DNA of 39,015 nt from Bacillota bacterium (GTDB taxonomy: Bacteria; Bacillota; Clostridia; Lachnospirales; Lachnospiraceae): the NCBI GenBank assembly GCA_023424995.1, contig JAFADH010000113.1, forward strand, positions 1-39,015, written 5' to 3'. Shown here piece after piece: positions 7,966-15,625 of this stretch. Positions within the stretch are counted from its first letter, which is position 1. Every line of letters begins with the position of its first letter. Under the pieces are notes generated by a model. The model searched no databases. It was not told the DNA's origin and saw only the letters and a program-made list of their open reading frames with translations. Both the position numbers and the translations under genes were made by a program.

Positions 7966-8970
7966 ATGGGTTTATTCTCAAGACAATTTGCAAATGTAGT
8001 TGAATGGCAGGAATTCCGTGACGATATGATCTTCTACCGCTGGAGCAACGACGAGATAAAGAAGGGCAGCCGCCTGATTATCCGTCCGGGTCAGGATGCC
8101 GTATTCCTATATAACGGAAAGATCGAGGGAATCTTTAAGGATGAGGGCGATTATGATATTGAATCTCAGATCATCCCGTTCCTCTCCACTCTCGCCGGTT
8201 TTAAGTTCGGCTTTAACAGCGGCATGCGCGCTGAGGTATTATTTGTCAATACCAAGGAATTCATCGTGAGATGGGGCACCCAGAATGCCATCAACATCCC
8301 CACACCCCAGCTGCCCGGCGGTATGCCCATCCGTGCCAACGGTACCTTTAACTTCAAGGTAACTGATTATGTGAAATTAATCGACAAGATCGCCGGTGTG
8401 AAGCAGTCCTACTATGTGGAGGATGTACGCCTCCGCATCGTTACTATCCTGGATCAGCTGCTGATGAAATGGATTTCCAAAGAAGGCAAGGATATGTTCA
8501 ATCTTCAGGCGAATTCCTTCGATATCGCCTCCGGAATCCGCACCGATCTTGACATGCAGCTCTTTGATACCGGAATGTCCGTCACCGCCTTTCATATCAT
8601 GAGCTTTACGTATCCGGAAGAGATCCAGAAGATGATTAATAAGAATGCCTCCTTCGGAATGATCGGCGATATGAGCCGGTACCAGCAGGCCGCCATGACC
8701 GAAGGCATCTCCACGGGCAAGGTGCATGGAGGCGGAGTCGCCGCCGATATGGCAGGCATGATGATGGGAGTGAATATGGCAAACCAGCTGATGCAGAACA
8801 TGAATCAGGCCGGTAATCCGGGCGGAGCTGCTCCGAATCAGGCAAACAACCCGGGAACTCAGGGTACACCGGAGAGTCAGACCGGCGCGAAGCCGAACTT
8901 CTGCCCCAACTGCGGAACTAAGACCGGAGTTGCTAACTTTTGCCCCAACTGCGGACATAAACTGGCTTAG
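7966..8970 (+). CDS. ydjI: SPFH-domain protein with C-terminal zinc ribbon, YdjI-like
   Basis: A 334-residue cytoplasmic protein, also called virion-core-protein-like SPFH. MGLFSRQFANVVEW opens a family of SPFH (flotillin-type) scaffolds. The SPFH domain covers about 25-240, with a flexible Met/Gln/Asn-rich helix after it (about 260-295). The end carries a double-CxxC zinc ribbon (CPNCGTK...CPNCGHK). ATG 7966 is chosen because GGAGG lies seven bases upstream. An in-frame TTG at 7903 has no ribosome site. In B. subtilis YdjI brings PspA to the membrane; the same gene neighbourhood here supports that role. The gene ends the operon, which is followed by a long hairpin terminator. Confidence 0.88.
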   Translation: MGLFSRQFANVVEWQEFRDDMIFYRWSNDEIKKGSRLIIRPGQDAVFLYNGKIEGIFKDEGDYDIESQIIPFLSTLAGFKFGFNSGMRAEVLFVNTKEFIVRWGTQNAINIPTPQLPGGMPIRANGTFNFKVTDYVKLIDKIAGVKQSYYVEDVRLRIVTILDQLLMKWISKEGKDMFNLQANSFDIASGIRTDLDMQLFDTGMSVTAFHIMSFTYPEEIQKMINKNASFGMIGDMSRYQQAAMTEGISTGKVHGGGVAADMAGMMMGVNMANQLMQNMNQAGNPGGAAPNQANNPGTQGTPESQTGAKPNFCPNCGTKTGVANFCPNCGHKLA

Positions 8971-8993
8971 AAACCGGAAGCCCACAGACTGCA

Positions 8994-9096
8994 AGGCAGC
9001 GGTAAGATGATATATGCTCCTTATAGCGGACAGTTTAGATAAAAACTGTTTGTCACAAAGGAGAGGCATATCATTCAGCCGCTGCCTCTTTTATTA
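8994..9096 (+). terminator. Long two-tier hairpin terminator after the SPFH gene
   Basis: Arms at 8994-9022 (starting AGGCAGCGG) and 9058-9087 (ending CCGCTGCCT) pair with a few bulges over about 28 bp. The loop holds a second hairpin (ACAGTTT/AAACTGT). TCTTTTATT follows. It is longer than a typical terminator. Confidence 0.7.
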
Positions 9097-9398
9097 ATTT
9101 ATTATTGAATTACCATAGGATAACGATGCTTTGCATAGTGAGCTCACACTGTATTCAGACCAATCCTGACCGCCTGTTCAGCTTGACGGACACAACGAAA
9201 AATGAGGTAATAAAGAGATGGCGGTATGGTACTATGTTATCAAGGCAGGATTTGTAGGGAGTATTCAGCCGTAAAACGAAGATAAAGCAAACCAACACAA
9301 TCCACCGGAAGTTTATTTTGCGAAATTCTACCAATGGTCGGTTGTTAACGGGGCGTTATTGAGTATGTTGACCTCAATGGTTATGGAGTGAATGACAG

Positions 9399-9438
9399 AC
9401 GGCGGTTTTGATAAAATCAAAGCCGCCGTTCTTTGTTT
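9399..9438 (+). terminator. Intrinsic terminator left in the decayed region
   Basis: ACGGCGGTTTTGAT (9399-9412) pairs with 9416-9429 with one G-U, a 3-nt loop, then TCTTTGTTT. It reads on the plus strand although no intact plus-strand gene precedes it. Confidence 0.7.
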
Positions 9439-9440
9439 CA

Positions 9441-9560
9441 CAAGCTTATATGACAGCGATGCTTCGCATCGATGATGTGCACTCACTGTGTTTTCAATAT
9501 CATATTCGCAAGCTCATATGGTATTGGCACGACCTGCCCTGATGCGCACTCACTTTGTTC
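9441..9560. repeat. Two diverged copies of a roughly 52-bp unit, plus a third partial copy upstream
   Basis: Units at 9441-9492 and 9509-9560 share their ends (CAAGCTYATATG and GATGYGCACTCACT) but differ in the middle. The first includes a small CGATGC/GCATCG hairpin. A related fragment (GATGCTTTGCAT...CTCACACTGT) lies at about 9125-9153. This may be a dispersed intergenic repeat family. Confidence 0.45.
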
Positions 9561-9567
9561 GGCGCGA

Positions 9568-9589
9568 TATAATATCTATTGATATTATA
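9568..9589 (-). terminator. Weak hairpin downstream of the secreted-protein gene
   Basis: A 9-bp AT-only stem (TATAATATC/GATATTATA) with a 4-nt loop sits just past the stop codon on the minus strand. There is no T-run, so termination here is doubtful. Confidence 0.3.
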
Positions 9590-9602
9590 CCATATTCTCA
9601 GA

Positions 9603-11543
9603 TTACGGACTTACAATAACCTGAAGACTGGGGCCGGCGGCCAGCGGAGCCGAAGTATTGCCCGCCGCATCACTGATTAAAGCTCCTGATGCTATGCTAA
9701 CATACATCGTTATACCGGAAGTATTCGTACCGGCTTTCGAGATAAGCTCAGCCAGATTATATCTGTCCAACAGTCCCAGCTTGACTGTAATGCCGCCCGT
9801 AGTCACCGTTCCGGAAGAGCCTATGGATGCGGCGTCCGATAACTGATAGGACTGCGTGGAGTTGGCAGCAAAGAAGGAGAGCTTCGTCACATCAACCTTG
9901 TCACCTACTGCGGTAATATTATTGGCAGGGAAATAAATCTCATTCTCAGATACATCATAGAAGGCTATGGTCAGACTGTTACTATCCAGTCTTGGAGCCT
10001 CATAATCCACCACAAGGGTCGGATTATCCGAGACGCTTATCGCTGAGTTATTGTATGCATTATAGAGCCTTACCGTAACTACGCCGCCTGTGGGAATAAT
10101 CGTACGCAGATCTTCGTTGGAAGGACTTGAATCTGCGGTAGTAAATGTCACTGTCGTATCCGCTGCCTCAATGTAGGAATCCACAGCAACCAATTTACTC
10201 CCGACATATAATTCCGCCCTGCCGCCGGTCGCCTGCCCTGCTGTGATGCTGGCCTGTGCCAGCATATAGACTGTTGTGGCGTTAAGGGCATTGGATACAA
10301 CATTGGTACCCACCGGCGTTACGGTAACCTTGGAAGGAGCGGTAAGCACTGTGGGAACGGGTGTCGGAGTTGGCCCGGAGGTTCCGCTTAATACAAGACT
10401 TACGGCATTTGCAGCGGACGCAGAGACATTTCCTGCCGCATCCTTAAGCAGGGAACCGGGAAGAATCGTCAGATATACCGGTGCGGTTCCGTAGCTTGAC
10501 AGATTATGCCGGTCAACAGCCCCCAGAGTGATTTCAATTAAGCCTGTATTGCTGATAACACCGCTGGAATTGTTGGTTAATTGGAAAGTCCTTCCGTTGG
10601 TATCGGTTAAACTAAGCTTCGTAACATCCACCTGGTCACCGGCAGCACTTGCTCCGCCTACGTTTATCCTGATCCTGCCTTTGGCTGAATCATACGTTGC
10701 CGAGCTGATGCTGCCGACGGCAGGTGCTATATAATCAACAACGAGAGTCGGACCTTTGGAGCTTGTTACAGACTGATTCGAAGAATTATAAAGCTTTACC
10801 GTTACCTGTCCGCCCTTGGGGATTACTGCCTGGAGATATGCATTGACGGGGGAAGCCGAGGTTGAGAAGGTAACTTTCGTATCGTTTGCATTGATTACGG
10901 TATCGGCTGCGACCAGGGTATTGCCCACATACAGCTCCGCCTTGCCTCCTGTTGCCTGACCGGCCTTTATCCTGGCAGATGCCTCGATGTACAGAGTATT
11001 GCCGTTAATGGTGTTCGCCGGTGCCTGTGATCCGATCGATGTAACGGTAATACCCGAAGGAACACTTAATCCGGGTCTCTCTATGATGATCTTACCGTCC
11101 TCAAAGCTGCAGTCTACGCCAAGGATCTTTGCAATATATGCCAGCAGCGCTTCCATCTTATCATCATTCTTCGCTGTGAAGATCCCTGACTTTTTATCCT
11201 TTTTGCCATTTACCGTTACCGTTTTCTTCTTAAAGTTAATCTCGATGGTTATTGTTCCCTTGTCAACTTTCAGCTTTGCGCTCTTTTTATTATAAGACAC
11301 ATCCCCGCCCATTCCTTTGGTGATGGGAACAACCGGTACCCGATAATATTTGGTGTATTTTATAACAGGTGACTTGCTGTAGGAAAATCCCTGCTGGTAA
11401 TCCTTGGTACTCGACTGCTCATATGCCGGATAGAATATACTGTATGAATTCTTCTTTCCATTGCTGCTGCCGTGGGCATATGCAGTTCCGGCCGTACTGA
11501 TTATAAGTAATGCCGTGATAACGATACATACTATTTTTTTCAT
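9603..11543 (-). CDS. Secreted protein with stalk-like domain and two tandem ~235-residue modules
   Basis: The start is ATG 11543, eight bases after AAGGAG; the frame is open further upstream but without a ribosome site. The protein has 646 residues. Residues 1-23 are a Sec signal peptide ending AYA. Residues about 65-157 resemble the second half of a copper-amine-oxidase-N-like stalk domain (TVTVNGKKDKKSG, LLAYIAKILGVDCSFEDGK). Two modules follow at about 161-388 and 402-646, joined by a Pro/Thr linker (TPTPVPT). Each holds AGQATGG.AELYVG, an LVVDY line, a VDVTKLS line and an SDAAGN or KDAAGN line, so they come from a duplication. No anchor is seen, so it may be free or wall-bound through the stalk domain. 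It lies 97 bp after the component-1-like gene with no terminator between, so read-through is possible. The function is not recognised. Confidence 0.82.
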   Translation of the reverse strand: MKKIVCIVITALLIISTAGTAYAHGSSNGKKNSYSIFYPAYEQSSTKDYQQGFSYSKSPVIKYTKYYRVPVVPITKGMGGDVSYNKKSAKLKVDKGTITIEINFKKKTVTVNGKKDKKSGIFTAKNDDKMEALLAYIAKILGVDCSFEDGKIIIERPGLSVPSGITVTSIGSQAPANTINGNTLYIEASARIKAGQATGGKAELYVGNTLVAADTVINANDTKVTFSTSASPVNAYLQAVIPKGGQVTVKLYNSSNQSVTSSKGPTLVVDYIAPAVGSISSATYDSAKGRIRINVGGASAAGDQVDVTKLSLTDTNGRTFQLTNNSSGVISNTGLIEITLGAVDRHNLSSYGTAPVYLTILPGSLLKDAAGNVSASAANAVSLVLSGTSGPTPTPVPTVLTAPSKVTVTPVGTNVVSNALNATTVYMLAQASITAGQATGGRAELYVGSKLVAVDSYIEAADTTVTFTTADSSPSNEDLRTIIPTGGVVTVRLYNAYNNSAISVSDNPTLVVDYEAPRLDSNSLTIAFYDVSENEIYFPANNITAVGDKVDVTKLSFFAANSTQSYQLSDAASIGSSGTVTTGGITVKLGLLDRYNLAELISKAGTNTSGITMYVSIASGALISDAAGNTSAPLAAGPSLQVIVSP

Positions 11544-11640
11544 AACAGAACTCCTTTCTTGCGTTCTATTATGATAATTCGAGAGTATCCTGGTTATTTC
11601 TGGGGTAGCTGTAAAATAAATGTACAAATATTAAAATTAA

Positions 11641-12852
11641 TTATTGTAAATTCTCCATCCACAAGGAGCATAAGTTCAGCATGCCGCGGAAACCGACAAA
11701 GGGTGCTTCGTAAGGATTCAGATGAATGGAATTCAAGGCCCGGCCGATGGCCAGATTCGTATTCCTGCCCGTCCGTTTCAGCAGCTTGCCCTCCGCCATT
11801 AAAATCCCCTGCAAATCCGGAGTGACGTTCTGTTCGATGACCGCCTCCGTCCAATAGGGTATGGCATCCGTTCCGTATTCCTTATTATCGCACCAGACCA
11901 TATTGGCACGCATGCCAAGCTCCCGGCAGGCGAAATCAAGAATTCCTCCGGCTACGTCAGCATTCCCGCCGACGGAGAGGATACTCTTATGGGAGCGGTA
12001 ACGGAAGATCTGTCTGCAATATTCATAGGGAAATCTGCATTCCCTCAGCTCATTATCAATAAACGCCCGGTCAATCCCAGCCTGAAGCGCTTCTGAAATC
12101 CCTGTAATCCAGGCTAAGGTTCCTTCGTATCCGTAAGGCCGTCCATAATAATACGGAGTGCCGAACCGGTCCTTCAGTACCTCCGCCGCTTTGACGCCTT
12201 CCCGGCGAAGAACGAGGTTAATGTGGGCTGCTCCCATCTGTTCTATCCGGCTGACGGAGGTATCGGAGGACAGAATGCATACCGGTTCCATATCAAGCGC
12301 TCCCTTAAGCAGCCGCCTGATCTCTCCGGCATCGGAGGCGAATCTGGCAAGATCCGCGCAGGATCCGATGATATTAAAGCTGGGCCGGCTTGCCTTCTGC
12401 ACCTTCCGCGGGATTCTTTCTGCCAGTCTGCAGAGCCCCTCCTCCATCCCTTGGGCAAGCCTGTCCTGGAAGCCGCCGTGACCAAAACAAAGTATGGGAG
12501 TATCATCATACCGGCCTTCAATCTCTTCACAGATTGCTTCCAGATCCGTTCCTATGGTTTCCGGTATGGAGGACGGAAGGATAAAGAGCGCTTTGGGCTT
12601 ATCCTTCTGCAGGATGTTCTTAATTGCTTCCTCCAGACGCACGGTAATTCCGAGGGCAATATCTTTCTCATCCATATGGGTAGAATACAGCCTGCTGCGA
12701 TTCGTTATACAGGTCTGGGACAGCCATTTTTCCGCATATATCATGTGTCCCATGGAGCCGAATTCCAGCACGGCGGATTCCCCGATGGTGCCCAGTGTCC
12801 ATAATAATCCCATCCTGCCCGAAGGCTCCGGGGTATATTTATATAGTCCCAT
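11641..12852 (-). CDS. Nitrogenase component-1-like protein lacking the cluster cysteines (NifK/BchB-like position)
   Basis: A 403-residue protein of the Oxidored_nitro family. Family landmarks are present: SGRMGLLWTLGTIGESAVLE at the first cluster-loop position, EFGSMGHMIYA at the second, the RLYSTHMDEKDIALG line (compare the T.MDE.D..FGG signature), and LPSSIPETIGTDLEAI where NifK has the third Cys followed by IGDDL. At all three positions the P-cluster cysteine is absent. Cys48 and Cys108 lie elsewhere. Glu25 or Glu30 could supply an oxygen ligand, as Asp does in BchB. GAG(G) nine bases before the ATG is the ribosome site. It is probably the partner of the 454-residue protein. It is shorter than NifK, and no cofactor-site motif was recognised. 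Confidence 0.8.
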   Translation of the reverse strand: MGLYKYTPEPSGRMGLLWTLGTIGESAVLEFGSMGHMIYAEKWLSQTCITNRSRLYSTHMDEKDIALGITVRLEEAIKNILQKDKPKALFILPSSIPETIGTDLEAICEEIEGRYDDTPILCFGHGGFQDRLAQGMEEGLCRLAERIPRKVQKASRPSFNIIGSCADLARFASDAGEIRRLLKGALDMEPVCILSSDTSVSRIEQMGAAHINLVLRREGVKAAEVLKDRFGTPYYYGRPYGYEGTLAWITGISEALQAGIDRAFIDNELRECRFPYEYCRQIFRYRSHKSILSVGGNADVAGGILDFACRELGMRANMVWCDNKEYGTDAIPYWTEAVIEQNVTPDLQGILMAEGKLLKRTGRNTNLAIGRALNSIHLNPYEAPFVGFRGMLNLCSLWMENLQ

Positions 12853-12906
12853 CTGTCATTCCTCACTTTATTGATGCTTGTCTATTCTTATCTGAATCTT
12901 AATACT

Positions 12907-12934
12907 TCTATAAAGTTTATGTATATCCTGTAAA
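12907..12934 (-). promoter_or_regulatory. Possible promoter of the cysteine-less component-1-like gene
   Basis: TTTACA (12929-12934), a 16-bp spacer and TATAGA (12907-12912) on the minus strand lie 55 bp before the ATG. If real, the gene can be expressed apart from the upstream cluster. Confidence 0.4.
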
Positions 12935-12981
12935 GCTGCAATTGCCTGCATAGCATTAAATATTATTATTTATGCTATTAA

Positions 12982-13184
12982 AATTATTTTACTTAATTAA
13001 ATTATTTTTCAAATTAGATTATTTTACGATTCAAATTATTTTACAATTCAAATTATTTTACAATTCAAATTATTTTACGATTTAATTTATTTTACGATTT
13101 AATTTATTTTACGATTTAAATTATTTTATGACTTAATTTATTTATGACTTAATTTATTTTATGACTTAATTTTTTTACTCTTAA
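12982..13184. repeat. AT-rich tandem array, about 12 units of 17 bp
   Basis: The unit is ATTATTTTACGATTYAA with drift along the array (GATTCAA, then GATTTAA, then GACTTAA). Clear units begin at 13018, 13035, 13052, 13069, 13086, 13103, 13120, 13137 (16 bp) and 13153, with degraded units on both sides. The length is not a multiple of three and stops are frequent, so it is not coding. It begins 28 bp after the stop of the 454-residue gene. Confidence 0.85.
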
Positions 13185-13212
13185 ATTATTTTGCTTTTTA
13201 ATATATGTATAT

Positions 13213-14577
13213 TTATGCTGCTATAATTCTTTGCAGGATCAATTGCACCAGCTTCATGCTCCGCTCATATCCGCACAGGCTGTTGAGCATACTTATTTCA
13301 CGCTCTGTCAGGCAGCGGTCCTGCGAAAAGCCCTGAAAGGTCCCAAAAGACAGCTGGATCTGCTGTTCTCCGACAGCTTCCGCGAGCCTGCTTCTATCCG
13401 CAACGTATGTGATATAGGGATCAATCCCCCGGGACAGAAGCTTCTCCTTCCACAGGTCATAATCCTCGTAATATTCCTCTACATGCAAAAGTACCGGCTC
13501 CATACCTAATTCACACAGATATGCGCTTACCGGCAGGACATCCAGTTCCGGGCTGGCAGCCATATACCGTATGCCGGTTAGTGTGCTTTTCGACTGTCCT
13601 TGAAGGAGCATAAGCTTACTGTGGTAATCTCTCAGGTTCTCCGGACAGCTGCTATTTTCCTCCGGAAAACCACCTGTTTTATTTTGATTATCAGGCTGCT
13701 CCGTTATCTCGTTCAATTCCCTTTGGATCATATGGGCTTCTGCCGTTACTTCCTGATTTATTATTCCAAGAAGCTTTAGTACCTGGGAATAGCCTTCCGC
13801 GATGTCCTCCGCCAGAAATCTATGATAAAAACAGACATAAGGAATACCGAATCTGCCATATAATCTCTTCGCCAGACCCAGCATCTTAACCGATAAGACG
13901 ATACTCACCGTTCCGTACACCGTCTGCTTCAGCTGCTCCATACTGCATCTCTCATCACACGGATTGACCCGGATACCCTGCAGGACCGCAAGCTCCTTGA
14001 AGTCTTTCATATCCGAGCCCTCGGAGGAACCCAGCAGATTTAATAATTTACTTTCTGCCTTACCGGCTTCATATTCCAGAATATCAGCCAGTTTTTCAAA
14101 GAACAGGGAATATCCGGACTGATATCCGTTTCTCTTAAAATGTGCCACATCCATAAAAAACAGCTTCGCCTGCATGGTCTCGCTTAATTCTTCAATTACA
14201 GCCTGCGCATCCTCTCCGATCAGGGCAGGGATACAGGTGATAATAAGAAGAATCATCTTCGCACCCTCCTGCTCCATCCGGAGAAGCGCCTTCATCAGTC
14301 CCTCCCTGCAGCCGAAGACTACTTCATTGGCATCCAGCTCATAGACATAATGAAGCTCCCCCTGTCTGCCATACGGACTGTCCATCACGAATCTGCTGTA
14401 ATAGCCGCATTCCGGCATGCCTACCACCAGGCTGGAGACGCCTCCGACGCTCAGAAGGGTGGCCAGGGCCGTATGCATGGGGCAGTGACAGCCCGGGGTC
14501 GCAGCCTTGTGTAAAAATCTGACCCCTTTATTCGAGTTGACCTCGGATAAACGGTTCAGGTGCTGTAATTGCTCCAT
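13213..14577 (-). CDS. Nitrogenase component-1-like protein with three cluster cysteines (NifD/BchN-like)
   Basis: A 454-residue Oxidored_nitro protein. Three cysteine positions align with the cluster ligands of NifD and BchN: Cys30 or Cys32 in TPGCHCPMHTAL, Cys57 in PECGYYSR (NifD has PVGCGQYS) and Cys115 in TCIPALIGED (NifD has CPIGLIGDD). Cys90 in VFGCREGL is extra. HYVYELDANEVVFGCREGL matches the line that in NifD precedes the third ligand. No equivalent of the FeMo-cofactor ligands (NifD Cys275 and His442) was recognised, so an Fe-S-only reductase is more likely than a nitrogenase. AAGGAG lies eight bases before the ATG. It follows the NifH-like gene by 207 bp, which contains one hairpin. 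The substrate is unknown. Confidence 0.85.
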   Translation of the reverse strand: MEQLQHLNRLSEVNSNKGVRFLHKAATPGCHCPMHTALATLLSVGGVSSLVVGMPECGYYSRFVMDSPYGRQGELHYVYELDANEVVFGCREGLMKALLRMEQEGAKMILLIITCIPALIGEDAQAVIEELSETMQAKLFFMDVAHFKRNGYQSGYSLFFEKLADILEYEAGKAESKLLNLLGSSEGSDMKDFKELAVLQGIRVNPCDERCSMEQLKQTVYGTVSIVLSVKMLGLAKRLYGRFGIPYVCFYHRFLAEDIAEGYSQVLKLLGIINQEVTAEAHMIQRELNEITEQPDNQNKTGGFPEENSSCPENLRDYHSKLMLLQGQSKSTLTGIRYMAASPELDVLPVSAYLCELGMEPVLLHVEEYYEDYDLWKEKLLSRGIDPYITYVADRSRLAEAVGEQQIQLSFGTFQGFSQDRCLTEREISMLNSLCGYERSMKLVQLILQRIIAA

Positions 14578-14638
14578 TTATCATCTCTCCTTTTGTATCA
14601 TAATTCCTGTTGCTTCCGTATATGCCAATTTAAATTCC

Positions 14639-14668
14639 TATGCCGGTTTATATTTCATACCGGTCATA
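14639..14668 (-). other. Intercistronic hairpin between NifH-like and NifD-like genes
   Basis: TATGCCGGT (14639-14647) pairs with ACCGGTCATA (14659-14668) with one bulge. There is no T-run, so an RNA-processing or stability role is more likely than termination. Confidence 0.4.
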
Positions 14669-14784
14669 ATATCCAATGGCAGTTAGCGTCCTCTTCTGAT
14701 ATTATATACTGCTGTGAATTAGAATTCCTTATAGAATCCATTATCACATATCATATAAAAGTCATAACAGATACTTTAACCCGC

Positions 14785-15525
14785 CTACGGGAATAATAAA
14801 CGGGACAGAGCATCATATTCTCCTGCCATATCACTGTCCGGGAAGGTATATATTACAGTCCGCCCTTCCTCTTCCGCCTTTTGCACCAGAGGGTTTCTCC
14901 CGATTTTACATATTATCTCCGTTCCGATCTCAGCAGCCGCACTCTGTACCAGGGTGTCTTCATTCTCGATATTCTTGGCATTGAAGATCAAGCCCTTTAA
15001 GGAAGCATACCCCCTCTTGCCGAAGCTTTTTACTGCATGGGAGATATTACTGGCTGCATAGAGTGACATCATCTCACCGGAGGTCACGATACAGACCTCA
15101 TCCGCATAGCCTCCCCGGATGGGCATGGCAAAGCCTCCGCATACCACATCCCCCAGAACATCGTAAAGTACGATATCGGGCTGATAGGTCTCATAAGCCT
15201 TCAGCTCCTCCAGCTTCTCAAAGGCAGTGATGATACCTCGTCCGGCACAGCCCACACCGGGAACAGGTCCGCCTGCTTCCACGCAGAGTACTCCCATATC
15301 CCCCTCTATAACGATATCCGTAAGTATAATTTTATCTTTTTCCCTTAACACATCCAATACTGTGGGTATCTTAGTTCCGCCGGTCAGAGTTCGTGTGGAA
15401 TCCGCCTTGGGATCACATCCTATCTGCATCACCTTCAACCCCCTCTTCGACAGCGCTGCCGACAGGTTGGACACCGTCGTGGATTTTCCGATTCCGCCTT
15501 TTCCGTATATAGCTAACTTTTTCAC
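14785..15525 (-). CDS. NifH/BchL-like iron-protein ATPase (nitrogenase-like reductase component)
   Basis: A 246-residue P-loop protein. It has GKGGIGKST (residues 8-16), the CDPKADST line (37-44), and both Fe4S4 ligands of the dimeric iron protein: Cys93 in GVGCAGRGI and Cys129 in GDVVCGGFAMPIR. It should therefore be a MgATP-driven electron donor to component 1. It is shorter than nitrogenase NifH or BchL (roughly 270-300), mainly at the C-terminus, which is common in the divergent group-IV-like members. The start is GTG 15525, with AAAGGAAG five bases upstream. It follows the FecE-like gene by about 100 bp on the same strand, with a hairpin between. The context points to use with an imported iron compound rather than N2 fixation. 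Confidence 0.92.
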   Translation of the reverse strand: MKKLAIYGKGGIGKSTTVSNLSAALSKRGLKVMQIGCDPKADSTRTLTGGTKIPTVLDVLREKDKIILTDIVIEGDMGVLCVEAGGPVPGVGCAGRGIITAFEKLEELKAYETYQPDIVLYDVLGDVVCGGFAMPIRGGYADEVCIVTSGEMMSLYAASNISHAVKSFGKRGYASLKGLIFNAKNIENEDTLVQSAAAEIGTEIICKIGRNPLVQKAEEEGRTVIYTFPDSDMAGEYDALSRLLFP

Positions 15526-15580
15526 GATAACTTCCTTTCATTCCATAGTTCATACATACGAAGGTAAGAAAGAAGCCCAA

Positions 15581-15604
15581 CATGAAATCCCAATGGATTT
15601 CATG
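15581..15604 (-). terminator. Hairpin between the ABC ATPase and NifH-like genes (terminator or attenuator)
   Basis: CATGAAATCC (15581-15590) and GGATTTCATG (15595-15604) form a perfect 10-bp stem with a 4-nt loop. On the minus strand TTGGGCTTCTTTCTT follows. The T content is moderate, so partial read-through into the reductase genes is plausible. Confidence 0.5.
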
Positions 15605-15625
15605 CCGGTATTCCTTTTCTTCACA

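Larger units (their letters stand above)
9097..9602. other. 506-bp stretch without an intact gene; probable decayed gene remnant
   Basis: No ORF above about 45 codons fits a real gene. On the plus strand a 43-codon frame begins at the ATG at about 9130. An 18-codon ORF starts at ATG 9218 after a GAGGT site and stops at 9274. The same frame then stays open as ...HNPPEVYFAKFYQWSV... up to TGA. A third frame reads EYVDLNGYGVNDR before the terminator at 9399. Protein-like text split by stops over three frames suggests a frameshifted remnant of a small plus-strand gene or phage fragment. This is inference; no family was recognised. Confidence 0.4.
12853..13212. other. 360-bp gap between the two component-1-like genes
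   Basis: The gap holds a 17-bp tandem array (12982-13184), a small AT hairpin (TAGCAT/ATGCTA at 12951-12977) and a possible promoter (12907-12934) for the downstream gene. No ORF is credible. Confidence 0.7.

Noticed and set aside
12982..13184. CRISPR array
   Set aside because: Units are head-to-tail without spacers, the period is 17 bp and no cas genes are near. The array at 23978-24062 was rejected for the same reasons.
11641..15525. True nitrogen-fixing nitrogenase
   Set aside because: One component-1 protein lacks the P-cluster cysteines, FeMo-cofactor ligands are not recognised, and no nifE, nifN, nifB or ferredoxin gene is present.
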